A DNA stretch of 64,000 bases from the NCBI RefSeq assembly GCF_000013745.1, contig NC_007925.1, forward strand, positions 496,001 through 560,000, read 5' to 3'. Numbering within the stretch: the stretch's first letter is position 1; each line of letters opens with the position of its first letter. The translations under genes were made by a program, and so were the position numbers. Source of the DNA: Rhodopseudomonas_A palustris_F (GTDB lineage: Bacteria > Pseudomonadota > Alphaproteobacteria > Rhizobiales > Xanthobacteraceae). Positions 53,518-62,447 of this stretch are shown piece by piece. Under the pieces are notes generated by a model. The model was not told the origin of the DNA. It saw only the letters and a list, made by a program, of their open reading frames with translations, and made no database searches.

Positions 53518-54336
53518 TTATTCGTTGCCGGGATTGAAGTCGTCGGCCGGTGCCGCCGGTGCGGCGGCGCCCTCCGGGCGCGGACCCGGCGGACGGCGGC
53601 GACGGCGCGGCGGGAAACGCTCGCCGCCGGTGCCCTCGAAGCCCGGCGCGCCGCTGATTTGCGGCTGCGGCCCGGTGATGAACGACGGCAGCCGGTCGAC
53701 GCTGTCGCTGACCGGGATCACCGGCTGCGGCTGCGGCTGATATTGCGGCTGCGGCTGCGGCCGATGTTCGCGCGGCTGGTGGTCACGCGATTGGTGTTCG
53801 CGCGGCTGCTGTTGCTCGCGGGGCTCGCGCTGCTCGCGCGGCTGGTAGGGCTGCGCGTCGCGCTGTTGCTCGCGCGGCTGCTGGTCGCGTTGTTGCTGCG
53901 GCTCGCGCGGCACGAAGGGCTGCGGCTGCACCGGCACCAGGCCGGGCTCGGCGCCGAAATTCGAATAGCTTTCGCCGTCGCCGAATTCGCCGGAATCGTC
54001 CTGCATTTCGTTGTCGGTGCGCTGCTGCGGCAGGTTCTGGCGAAACTGCTCCTGGGCGGCGGCGATCAGCCGGAAATAATGCTCGGCATGCTGATAATAA
54101 TTCTCGGCCGCGACCGGATCGCCCGATGAGCGCGCGTCGCGCGCCAGCTGCACGTATTTCTCGGCGACGTGCGAGGCGGTGCCGCGGATCTTGATATCGG
54201 GGCCGTTGGATTCGAACACCCTTGTCATCGGGTTCTGACCGCGCCGGTTGTTGTTGTTGTTGTTGTTATTATTGTTACTGTTGTTGTTGTTTCGGTTACG
54301 CAGCCGCTTGTTGTTGTTGTTCTGACCGTTTCTCAT
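53518..54336 (-). CDS. DUF4167 protein with Asn-rich N-terminus and Gln/Arg/Pro repeats
   Basis: A 272-residue basic, mostly low-complexity protein. After MRNGQ comes an Asn-rich tract with runs of four, four and ten asparagines separated by basic residues; then the compact DUF4167 core (VAEKYVQLARDARSSGDPVA and AENYYQHAEHYFRLI, about 50-100), a TPR-like helical pair; then QPRE/PREQ repeats and a basic PPRRRRRPPG end. Function unknown; its steady place after prmC and prfA suggests a link to translation. ATG 54336 has AAAGG upstream. Confidence 0.88.
   Translation of the reverse strand: MRNGQNNNNKRLRNRNNNNSNNNNNNNNNNRRGQNPMTRVFESNGPDIKIRGTASHVAEKYVQLARDARSSGDPVAAENYYQHAEHYFRLIAAAQEQFRQNLPQQRTDNEMQDDSGEFGDGESYSNFGAEPGLVPVQPQPFVPREPQQQRDQQPREQQRDAQPYQPREQREPREQQQPREHQSRDHQPREHRPQPQPQYQPQPQPVIPVSDSVDRLPSFITGPQPQISGAPGFEGTGGERFPPRRRRRPPGPRPEGAAAPAAPADDFNPGNE
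54247..54322. repeat. GTT/ATT trinucleotide repeat inside the DUF4167 gene
   Basis: A run of GTT and ATT triplets (with AAC and AAT on the coding strand) encodes the poly-Asn tract. Unit changes add or remove whole codons, so length may vary between strains without a frameshift. Confidence 0.8.
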
Positions 54337-54836
54337 GTCGAGCCTTTTTACCACACCCACATTGAAGTCATTCAGATCGCCAAGGCCACAGCCGACCCCA
54401 GGCCAGCACATGGCCATGTCCGGTACCGGACGCGCCATAGGCATCCATATCGCACTGCCGTTTCAAAACCGGTTTTGCCGACCATCGCGTTCACAGACGC
54501 GTCCCCAACCGACCGCGAGCGCCCAGAGCGCAGTCCGACCGACTCATTCAGCCAGCCGCAACCAGCTCAGATCGTCTCGCGTGAGTTTTCAAGCGCAATA
54601 TCAGGCTTTCGTTCGCTTTGCGGTCGCAAGCAGCGCAGCTCTCTCAGCCATCGCGCTCAACCTAATCCGCCTTTTTGGAACCTTTTTACAGGGCATTCTC
54701 ACCGGCGAGCATTCTCAACGACGAGAATGGTGGCCTTTGCCCGCAGCGTCCGCGGGGCCAGCAACCCTGATGTCATGCTGGAACGTAATCGCTCTTGGAC
54801 AATATTCCAAGCGGTTTTTTGCAACCGGTTCCGACC
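54337..54836. other. 500-base gap between the DUF4167 gene and prmC, no gene seen
   Basis: No frame here has coding character. The region is AT-richer than average and should hold the DUF4167 promoter on the minus strand. It contains two direct GCATTCTCA copies (starting 54693 and 54709), the second forming a hairpin CATTCTC / GAGAATG (54710-54729). I could not assign a promoter with confidence. Confidence 0.5.
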
Positions 54837-55712
54837 TCAACCCGGCGGCCGGCGGCCGGTCACCGCCCTGCCGATCCCCGCCAGATCCGGCGTCGGCGGC
54901 CGATCGGTGGTCAGCCCCGCCGCCCGCATCAAGGCCGACACCTCGTCGCCCTGGCCCTGGCCGATCTCGACGATCAGCGCGCCGCCGGGCGAAAGCAGAC
55001 CGGCGGCCTGCGTCGTGATCGTTCGATAGGCGGCGAGGCCATCGGCGCCGCCGTCGAGCGCGCGGCGCGGATCGTGGTCGCGCACCTCGCGGTCGAGCGC
55101 CGCAATGTCGGCGCTGCGGATATAGGGCGGATTGGAGACGATTAGGTCGAACGGCCCCCGCAACGCCGACGCGTAGTCGCAGGCGACGAAGGCCGCGCGG
55201 TCGCCGAGTCCAAGCCGCGCCGCGTTGGCGCGCGCGGTGTGCAGCGCCGCGACGCTGATATCGCTGGCGACGCCGCAAGCCTGCGGCCACTCCGACAGCA
55301 GCGCCAGCAGGATCGCGCCGCTGCCGGTGCCGAGATCGGCGATGCGTTGCGGCGCGGGTCGGCCGGCAAACAGTTGCAGCGCCGCCTCGACGATGGTTTC
55401 GGTATCCGGCCGCGGCACCAGCGTGTCGCCGCAGAGTGCGAGCGGCAACCCCCAGAATTCCTTGATGCCGACGATCCGCGCCACCGGCTCGCCGGCGAGG
55501 CGGCGTGTCACTAAGGCGTCGAGCTGAGAGGCTTGCTCCGGCGTCAGCAGCCGCGCGGCGCCCACCATCAATCCGGTGAGATCGAGCCCGAGCACCGCGC
55601 CGATCAGCAGCCGCGCGTCGAGCTCGGCGGATTCGATCGCAGACCCGCGTAAGCGCGTCGCCACCGCGCGGCGGGCGGCTTCGATGGTGGGTGAGGTGAA
55701 GCTATCCGTCAC
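54837..55712 (-). CDS. prmC: Peptide chain release factor N5-glutamine methyltransferase
   Basis: A 291-residue SAM methyltransferase that methylates the GGQ glutamine of RF1 and RF2. The N-terminal helical domain is followed by VPRPDTETIVE, the SAM motif DLGTGSGAILLAL and the substrate-binding IVSNPPYI (NPPY). The start is a GTG at 55712; the open frame further up runs into a repeat. The target, RF1, is encoded just upstream by prfA. Confidence 0.95.
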   Translation of the reverse strand: MTDSFTSPTIEAARRAVATRLRGSAIESAELDARLLIGAVLGLDLTGLMVGAARLLTPEQASQLDALVTRRLAGEPVARIVGIKEFWGLPLALCGDTLVPRPDTETIVEAALQLFAGRPAPQRIADLGTGSGAILLALLSEWPQACGVASDISVAALHTARANAARLGLGDRAAFVACDYASALRGPFDLIVSNPPYIRSADIAALDREVRDHDPRRALDGGADGLAAYRTITTQAAGLLSPGGALIVEIGQGQGDEVSALMRAAGLTTDRPPTPDLAGIGRAVTGRRPPG

Positions 55713-55754
55713 GGTGATGGTGCTTCGGTGAGCGCCTTGCCGGCGCTCGCGGAT

Positions 55755-55777
55755 CCCCTCCCCGCAAGGGGGAGGGG
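55755..55777. repeat. Palindromic hairpin CCCCTCCCC / GGGGAGGGG between prfA and prmC
   Basis: CCCCTCCCC (55755-55763) and GGGGAGGGG (55769-55777) with a five-base spacer. This type of small palindrome is frequent between genes in Rhizobiales. Confidence 0.7.
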
Positions 55778-55874
55778 AAACACTGCGGCCGTGCGAGACC
55801 AAAGCTCGTCAGGAAGCGCGCGCCCTCGCTTACGCCGACCCGCCTCGCGCCGAGGCGCCCCACGCCAAAGCGTC

Positions 55875-56960
55875 TCACGCCGCGTTGCCCTGTGCCGCGA
55901 GCTGGGCGGCCTGGTGCTCGGTGGTGAGCGCGTCGATCAGTTCGCCCAAGGCTTCGCCGGCGATCACCTGCGGCAGCTTGTACAGCGTCAGATTGATGCG
56001 GTGGTCGGTGACCCGGCCTTGCGGAAAATTATAGGTCCGGATCCGCTCCGAGCGGTCGCCGGAGCCGACCTTTTCCTTGCGCTCGGCGGAGCGCACCGAA
56101 TCGATCCGCTGCTGTTCGGCGTCGTAGATGCGCGAGCGCAAAATGTTCATCGCCGAGGCGCGGTTTTTGTGCTGCGAGCGGCTGTCCTGCATCATCACCT
56201 GCAGCCCGGTCGGGATATGGGTGATGCGGATCGCCGATTCGGTCTTGTTGACGTGCTGGCCGCCGGCGCCCTGCGCCCGCATGGTCTCGATCCGCAGGTC
56301 GTCGGGCTTGATGTCGACGTCGACCTCCTCGACCTCGGGCAGCACCGCCACGGTGGCCGCCGAGGTGTGGATGCGGCCTTGCGTCTCGGTGTCGGGCACC
56401 CGCTGCACCCGGTGCACGCCGGATTCGAACTTCAGTTTGGCGAAGGCGCCGCGGCCCTTCACCTCGGCGATGATTTCCTTGTAGCCGCCCATGGTACCCT
56501 CGGAGGCCGACACCACCTCGACGCTCCAGCCCTGCAGGACGGCGAATTTCTCGTACATCCGGAACAGGTCGCCGGCGAACAGCGAGGCCTCGTCGCCGCC
56601 GGTGCCGGCGCGGATTTCCAGCATCACGTTGCGGTCGTCCATCGCGTCCTTGGGCAGCAGCGCGACGCGGATCTGCTGCGCCAGTTCGGCCTCCTGCGCC
56701 TCGAGCGCGGCGTGCTCGGCCTCCGCCATCGCCCGCATCTCGGCATCGGTCGCAGCATCGGCGAGCAGCGCGTCGATCTCGCCGCGTTCCGCGCCAACCT
56801 GCCGATAGGCTTTCACCGCCTCGATCAGCGGATTGAGCTCGGCGAGCTCGCGCATCAGCTTCACATAGGTGTCGGCGCCGACCTGGCTCTGCAGCTGGTT
56901 TTCCAGCGAGGCGTGGTGGGCGAGCAGCACGTCGAGTTTGGTTTCGGGGAGCAGCGACAT
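55875..56960 (-). CDS. prfA: Peptide chain release factor 1
   Basis: A 361-residue class I release factor that reads UAA and UAG. The catalytic GGQ is in GAGGQHVNKTESAIR. In domain 2, the region VAVLPEVEEVDVDI to RIHTSAATV carries the usual RF1 recognition loop area, with P-x-T-type sequence not RF2's SPF. GAGACCTCCG precedes the ATG at 56960. The gene lies between ptsP and prmC. Confidence 0.97.
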   Translation of the reverse strand: MSLLPETKLDVLLAHHASLENQLQSQVGADTYVKLMRELAELNPLIEAVKAYRQVGAERGEIDALLADAATDAEMRAMAEAEHAALEAQEAELAQQIRVALLPKDAMDDRNVMLEIRAGTGGDEASLFAGDLFRMYEKFAVLQGWSVEVVSASEGTMGGYKEIIAEVKGRGAFAKLKFESGVHRVQRVPDTETQGRIHTSAATVAVLPEVEEVDVDIKPDDLRIETMRAQGAGGQHVNKTESAIRITHIPTGLQVMMQDSRSQHKNRASAMNILRSRIYDAEQQRIDSVRSAERKEKVGSGDRSERIRTYNFPQGRVTDHRINLTLYKLPQVIAGEALGELIDALTTEHQAAQLAAQGNAA

Positions 56961-57029
56961 CGGAGGTCTCGGGAGTTCGGGCAAGAATTTGCCAAGGCTT
57001 GGCGCGGCGTGAAGCGGACGACAGCCTCG

Positions 57030-59297
57030 CTACAACGACAATCCCTCGGACTCGGCGAACTCCGTCAACTTGTTGCGGATCGAGACGCTGCCGGCGGGCG
57101 CGTTCAGCAGCGGTGTGATCATCGCCGCGGCCTTGGCGGCGTCGAGATCGAGGATCATCGCCTTGACTGGGCCGTGCTGGATCGCCGACAGCGACAGCGA
57201 GCGATAGCCGAGCGCGATCAGCGCCAGCGCGCCGAGCGGCTGCGACGCCATCTCGCCGCACAGCGACACCGCGCGCCGCGCCGCATTGGCGCGCTGCACG
57301 ATCTGGCGCAGCACCCGCAGGATCGGTGCCGACAGCGAATCGAAGCGGTCGGAGACCTTGGCGTTGCCGCGGTCGACCGCGAACAGGAACTGGAACAGGT
57401 CGTTGGAGCCGACCGAGACGAAATCGACCCGCTCCAGCAATTCGTCGAGCTGATACAGCAGCGCCGGCACCTCGACCATGGTGCCGACGTCGACCCGCTC
57501 CGGCAGCGTGTGGCCGTGCTGGCGCAGATAGGTCAATTCGCGCTCGACGATCGCTTTGGCCTGGTCGAACTCGGCGACCTCCGAGATCATCGGAAACATG
57601 ATGCGCAGCGAGCGTCCGCCGCCGGCGCGCAGCAGCGCGCGGATCTGGCTGCGCAGCAGGCCCGGGCGGTCCAGCCCGAGCCGGATCGCGCGCCAGCCCA
57701 GCGCCGGGTTTTCTTCGACCACGGTCTCCATATAGGGCAGCGCCTTGTCGCCGCCGATATCGAGGGTGCGGAAGGTCACCGGCTTCGGTCCCGCGGCATC
57801 GAGCACCGCGCGGTACAGTGCCAATTGGTCGCTGGAGCGCGGCAGGCTCTGGCCGATCATGAACTGCAGTTCGGTGCGGAACAGGCCGATCCCCGAACAA
57901 TTGGTGTCTTCAATATGCGGCAGGTCGATCACCAGCCCGGCATTGATCATCAGGTCGACCGGCTGGCCGTCCTTGGTGACGCAGGGCAATTCGCGCAGCG
58001 CCGAATACTGCGCCTGCCGCCGGGCGCGAAACCGCACCCGCTCGGCGAAGGCGGATTCCACCTCGGCCGAGGGCCGCACATAGATCGAGCCGGAGGTGCC
58101 GTCGACGATGATGGCATCGCCGGGATCGGCGATGCCCGGCGCGTTGGGGATTTCGCCGACCGCCGCGATGCCGAGCGCGCGCGCCACGATCGAGACGTGG
58201 GAATTCGCGGTGCCTTCCTCTAGCACCAAGCCGCGCAGCCGCTTGCGGTCGTAATCCAACAGCGCCGCCGGCCCCATCGAGCGCGCGATCAGGATGGCGT
58301 TGTCGGGCAACTGCTCGCGAGACGGCGCGTGGTCCTGGCCGACCAATTGCCGCATCAAGCGGTGGCCCAAATCTTCCAGATCGTGCAATCGGTCGCGTAA
58401 GTACGGATCGGTCGAACGCAGCATCCGCGCCCGGGTATCGGACTGCACCCGCTCCACCGCGGCCTCGGCGGTGAGGCCGGTGGCGACCGCCTCGTGCAGC
58501 CGGTGCGACCAGCCGTGGTCGTTTGCGAACATCCGGTAGGCTTCCAGCACGTCGCGGTGCTCGCCGCTCTCGGCGACGTCGCCGCGCTCCAGCATGCGGT
58601 CGAGATCGGCGCGCAGCTTGGTCAAGGCGGCGTCGAGCCGCTTCAGCTCTTTCGGCAGATCCTCGGCGATGTAATTGGTGATGACGACGCGCGGCTCGTG
58701 CAGCACGACATGCCCGAGCGCAATGCCGTCCGACAGCACCGCGCCGGTCTTGTGGATCGAATGCCGCGCCGCGGGCTCGGCGCCGGGCAGCGCCATTGCC
58801 GACAATTCGCCGGACGCGATCATCTCCGCCACCACCATTGCGGTGGTCTGCAGCGCCTCGACCTCTTCCTCGACGTAAGTGCGCTTGGCGCGGTTCTGCA
58901 CCACCAGCACGCCGAGCGTATTGCCGGCGCGCAGGATCGGCACGCCGAGGAACGAGTGGTAGATTTCTTCGCCGGTCTCCGGGCGGAACGAGAACGCCGG
59001 ATGGGTCTGCGCGTCGCTCAAATTGAGCGGCGTGGCCTCGGAGGCGACCAGGCCGACCAGGCCCTCATGGGCGTTCAGCACGGTCTGGTGCACGGCGTCG
59101 CGGTTGAGGCCTTCGGTGGCGTAAAGTTCGAGCGTGTTGTCGACCCGCAGCACATAGGTCGAGCACACCTCGGCCACCATGTTGGCGGCGATCAGCACCA
59201 CGATCTTGTCGAGACGTTCCTGCGCGGAGACCTGCTCCGCCATGGTTTCGCGGAGCCGTCTCAGCAAGACGCGGGGGCCACCCGACGCGCTCCGCAT
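57030..59297 (-). CDS. ptsP: Nitrogen-PTS phosphoenolpyruvate-protein phosphotransferase (EI-Ntr)
   Basis: A 755-residue enzyme. An N-terminal GAF domain (about 25-165) is followed by the EI domains; the phosphorylated histidine is H367 in GTANSHVSIVARAL. PEP-binding motifs GIGLFRTELQFM, FRTLDIGGDKALPYM and VGSNDLFQFLFAVDR are intact. It passes phosphate from PEP to NPr and EIIA-Ntr to signal nitrogen state, with the GAF domain sensing glutamine in other bacteria. ATG 59297 has GGGGAG upstream; 59315 is possible. Confidence 0.96.
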   Translation of the reverse strand: MRSASGGPRVLLRRLRETMAEQVSAQERLDKIVVLIAANMVAEVCSTYVLRVDNTLELYATEGLNRDAVHQTVLNAHEGLVGLVASEATPLNLSDAQTHPAFSFRPETGEEIYHSFLGVPILRAGNTLGVLVVQNRAKRTYVEEEVEALQTTAMVVAEMIASGELSAMALPGAEPAARHSIHKTGAVLSDGIALGHVVLHEPRVVITNYIAEDLPKELKRLDAALTKLRADLDRMLERGDVAESGEHRDVLEAYRMFANDHGWSHRLHEAVATGLTAEAAVERVQSDTRARMLRSTDPYLRDRLHDLEDLGHRLMRQLVGQDHAPSREQLPDNAILIARSMGPAALLDYDRKRLRGLVLEEGTANSHVSIVARALGIAAVGEIPNAPGIADPGDAIIVDGTSGSIYVRPSAEVESAFAERVRFRARRQAQYSALRELPCVTKDGQPVDLMINAGLVIDLPHIEDTNCSGIGLFRTELQFMIGQSLPRSSDQLALYRAVLDAAGPKPVTFRTLDIGGDKALPYMETVVEENPALGWRAIRLGLDRPGLLRSQIRALLRAGGGRSLRIMFPMISEVAEFDQAKAIVERELTYLRQHGHTLPERVDVGTMVEVPALLYQLDELLERVDFVSVGSNDLFQFLFAVDRGNAKVSDRFDSLSAPILRVLRQIVQRANAARRAVSLCGEMASQPLGALALIALGYRSLSLSAIQHGPVKAMILDLDAAKAAAMITPLLNAPAGSVSIRNKLTEFAESEGLSL

Positions 59298-59694
59298 ATG
59301 CCGATATCTCCCCATCGAAGCCGACGCGCCGCGATGGCAGCACCGGCCAAAACCTCAAACCAACAGCGTCACGTCGTCCGCCCGGCGAGCCGGGAAATCC
59401 TCGCGAATCACAGGCCGCCAGGCGGCGGTCTGCCGGCTTGGCGTTGCTGCAACCGCCTGCCCGCCGGCCGCGGTCGCCCGCTCGCCACGCCAACCACGAA
59501 TCGCGGACGGGATCGGTTCAGACGGCGTCTGGTGGCGATGCCGCAGCGCAACCGTGGGTTATCCTGGACCAGCCGCCGCCCGCAACCATCTCTGCAGGCC
59601 GTATAGCGAATTGAAGCTTGTTTTGCCAAGCAAAACGCCTGCCACCGCGCGGAAACCTGCAGCCCCCGATACGTCAAATGCCGCGAAAACAATT
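59298..59694. other. 397-base gap between lysC and ptsP, no gene seen
   Basis: No credible coding frame. It contains a hairpin GTTTTGC / GCAAAAC (59620-59636) 75 bases after the lysC stop on the minus strand, which may help end or stabilise the lysC message, and presumably the ptsP promoter. Confidence 0.5.
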
Positions 59695-60948
59695 CTAAAC
59701 TTGGTCCAATCCGTACAGCGTATGCAGGGTGCGGACGGCAAGCTCGGTGTAGGCGGCGTCGATCAGCACGGAAAACTTGATTTCCGAGGTGGTGATGGCG
59801 CGGATGTTGATCTTGCGGGCCGCCAGCGCCTCGAAGGCCTGGGCTGCGACGCCGGCATGGCTGCGCATCCCGGAACCGATCACCGAGACCTTGGCGACGT
59901 CGGTTTCTGAGTCGAACCGGGCATAGCCGATGGTGGCCTGGGCCGAGGTGATGGTCTGTTTGGCGCGGTCGAAATCCGACGCCGGCACCGTAAACGTCAG
60001 GTCGGTGGTGGCGCCGTCCTCGGACACGCTCTGCACGATCATGTCGACGTTGATATTGGCCGCGGCGAGCGGACCGAAGATCGAGGCGGCGACGCCGGGC
60101 TTGTCCTCGATCCGGCGCACCGAGATCTGCGCCTCGTCCTTGGAGAAGGCGATGCCGGTGACGACGTGGTTTTCCATGATTTTCTCCTCGCTGCAGATCA
60201 GCGTGCCCGGCGGGGTGCCGTGCGGGTCGATATCTTCCGGCTTGTCGAACGAGGAGCGCACGAAGATCGGCATGTTGTGCACCATGCCGAGCTCGACCGA
60301 GCGCACCTGCAGCACCTTGGCGCCCTGCGACGCCAGTTCCAGCATTTCCTCGAACGACACCTTGTCGAGCCGCTTGGCCTTCGGCACCACCCGCGGGTCG
60401 GTGGTGTAGACGCCGTCGACGTCAGTGTAGATGTCGCAGCGGTCGGCTTTCAGCGCCGCGGCGATCGCCACCGCGGAGGTATCGGAGCCGCCGCGGCCCA
60501 GCGTGGTGATGCGGCCGGTTTCCGGATTGATGCCCTGGAACCCGGCGATCACCGCGACCTCCTTGCGGTCGTCAAACCGCTTGATGATCTCGCTGCCATC
60601 GATCTCGACGATCCGTGCCGAGGCGTGGACGTCGCTGGTCAGAATCGGGATCTGCCAGCCCTGCCAGGACCGCGCCTGGATGCCGAGCGCCTGCAGGGCG
60701 ATCGCCAACAGCCCCGAGGTGACCTGCTCGCCGGACGCCACCACGGCGTCGTATTCCCGGGCGTCGTGCATCGGCGAAGCATCGCGGCACCACGCCACCA
60801 GTTCGTTGGTTTTGCCGGACATCGCCGACACCACCACCGCGACCTGATGGCCGGCATCGACTTCGCGCTTCACATGCAGTGCGACGTTGCGGATGCGGTC
60901 GATATTGGCGACGGACGTGCCGCCGAATTTCATCACGAGCCGGCCCAT
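59695..60948 (-). CDS. lysC: Aspartate kinase
   Basis: A 417-residue enzyme making aspartyl phosphate, the first step to lysine, threonine, methionine and diaminopimelate. Kinase motifs are VMKFGGTSVANIDRIRNVA and TTLGRGGSDTSAVAIAAAL. Two C-terminal ACT domains (from about 265) mediate feedback control. The ATG at 60948 matches the family's MxRLVMKFGGTS start; the frame is open for another 120 codons upstream without similarity. Confidence 0.97.
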   Translation of the reverse strand: MGRLVMKFGGTSVANIDRIRNVALHVKREVDAGHQVAVVVSAMSGKTNELVAWCRDASPMHDAREYDAVVASGEQVTSGLLAIALQALGIQARSWQGWQIPILTSDVHASARIVEIDGSEIIKRFDDRKEVAVIAGFQGINPETGRITTLGRGGSDTSAVAIAAALKADRCDIYTDVDGVYTTDPRVVPKAKRLDKVSFEEMLELASQGAKVLQVRSVELGMVHNMPIFVRSSFDKPEDIDPHGTPPGTLICSEEKIMENHVVTGIAFSKDEAQISVRRIEDKPGVAASIFGPLAAANINVDMIVQSVSEDGATTDLTFTVPASDFDRAKQTITSAQATIGYARFDSETDVAKVSVIGSGMRSHAGVAAQAFEALAARKINIRAITTSEIKFSVLIDAAYTELAVRTLHTLYGLDQV

Positions 60949-61292
60949 GACCAATAGTGCATTCCCTGAGAACAACGGATAATGATATCGCGGTCCGCGA
61001 CGCGGTGCCGGAAGGCGCGTATACATATCGAGGTGGTTGCGAGCAAGCAACCGGCCTCGGCCCCGCGGACGGAAAACCGTAAGTCTGGCGAAAGCGATTC
61101 GAGGCTCGATGGGGCGCCATAGCGACGATAATCTGCCACCGGGCGACCGCCTGATCCGGCGCCGATCCCCGGCCATCGCCCAACAGACGATGGAGGCGGT
61201 CGTCGGCCAGAGCAGGCCAAACCTCCGCACCACCGCCGCGCCGCCGGCGTTTCGCAATTCGATCATCGCGCGATAGGAGCAACGGCGCATCC
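60949..61292. other. 344-base divergent promoter region of lysC and ubiG
   Basis: No coding frame is supported. The gap must hold the promoters of both divergent genes. I see no clear riboswitch or palindromic operator in it. Confidence 0.5.
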
Positions 61293-62057
61293 ATGTCCAT
61301 GCAATCAAATTCGTCCGACGCGTCGTCGGCCACCGTCGATCCCGCCGAAATCGCCAAGTTCTCGCGGCTGTCGGCGCAGTGGTGGGACCCCACCGGCAAG
61401 ATGGCGCCGCTGCACAAGATCAACCCGCTGCGGCTGTCGTTCATCCGCGACGCCGCCTGCCGCAAATTCGAACGCAACGCCAAGAGCCTGAACTGCCTGT
61501 CCGGCCTGCGCATGATCGACATCGGCTGCGGCGCCGGGCTGTTGTGCGAGCCGTTCACGCGGCTCGGCGCCCAGGTGATCGGCGTCGATCCCTCCGCCAC
61601 CAACATCGCGGCGGCGAAGCTGCACGCGGAAAAATCCCAATTGCTGATCGACTACCGCTGCACCACGGTCGAACAAATGGACCCGCGCGAGCGCTTCGAC
61701 ATCGTGCTGGCGATGGAAGTGATCGAGCACGTCACCGACGTCGGCGCCTTCCTGGCGCGCTGCGCCGCGATCACCAAGCCCGGCGGGCTGATGGTGGTGG
61801 CCACCTTGAACCGCAACTGGAAGAGCTTCGCGCTGGCGATCGTCGGCGCCGAATACGTGATGCGCTGGCTGCCGCGCGGCACCCATCAATGGGACAAGTT
61901 CGTCACCCCGGACGAACTCACCAAGCACCTGCACAACAACAAGCTCGCGGTTACCGAACAGGCCGGCCTGGTGTACAATCCGCTTGCCGACAAATGGAGC
62001 CTCTCCGCCGACATGGACGTCAACTACATGGTGGTGGCCGAGACGGCGGCGGGGTGA
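61293..62057 (+). CDS. ubiG: Ubiquinone biosynthesis O-methyltransferase
   Basis: A 254-residue SAM methyltransferase that performs both O-methylations of ubiquinone synthesis. Diagnostic stretches are AEIAKFSRLSAQWWDPTGKM and PLHKINPLRLSFI, the SAM motif IDIGCGAGLL, and MEVIEHVTDV. Ubiquinone serves respiration and, in purple bacteria, cyclic photosynthetic electron flow. AGGAG lies 13 bases before ATG 61293; ATG 61299 is an alternative. Confidence 0.96.
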   Translation: MSMQSNSSDASSATVDPAEIAKFSRLSAQWWDPTGKMAPLHKINPLRLSFIRDAACRKFERNAKSLNCLSGLRMIDIGCGAGLLCEPFTRLGAQVIGVDPSATNIAAAKLHAEKSQLLIDYRCTTVEQMDPRERFDIVLAMEVIEHVTDVGAFLARCAAITKPGGLMVVATLNRNWKSFALAIVGAEYVMRWLPRGTHQWDKFVTPDELTKHLHNNKLAVTEQAGLVYNPLADKWSLSADMDVNYMVVAETAAG

Positions 62058-62179
62058 AGCGGCGACTTTTACCTGGAAGCTCGGATCGAATAGCCGACGT
62101 TGCTACGCGGGCAGCGCTACTTAGAATGTTCGTCCTCTCCGCGTCATGGCCGGGCTGGACCTTTGCCACTCACTCCGCC

Positions 62180-62313
62180 GTCATCCTGAGGAGCCCGGCG
62201 TCGCGCAGCGAAGCCGGGCGTCTCGAAGGATGGGCCGCGAGTCCTTGGCGAGCCGCACCACCCTGAGTCGCATCCTTCGAGGCCCTCGCGATGCTCGGGC
62301 ACCTCAGGATGAC
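62180..62313. repeat. Intergenic inverted-repeat element, family A, copy 2
   Basis: GTCATCCTGAGG and CCTCAGGATGAC ends, with inner CTCGAAGGATG and CATCCTTCGAG arms, as in the copy at 1271-1412. The rest of the 390-base gap between ubiG and the next gene (62058-62447) shows no gene. Confidence 0.88.
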
Positions 62314-62447
62314 GACGCTGCGATCGGGTCGCGCGTAGCATGACGGCGCCGTGGGGCGCCGCGCATAGCGCCATGACGCCGGCGCCGTTGACCGCGCAGC
62401 GCATGCCCGGCACGATACTGATTCCGTTCTCCGCTTAGCAGCCCCGC

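Noticed and set aside
54247..54322. Possible CRISPR or simple repeat array (GTT repeats)
   Set aside because: There are no spacers and no cas genes. The run is an in-frame Asn codon repeat within a protein gene.
60949..61308. 120-codon upstream extension of lysC and a small plus-strand frame (61037-61276)
   Set aside because: Neither shows similarity to a known family or codon bias; the aspartate kinase N-terminus starts at 60948.
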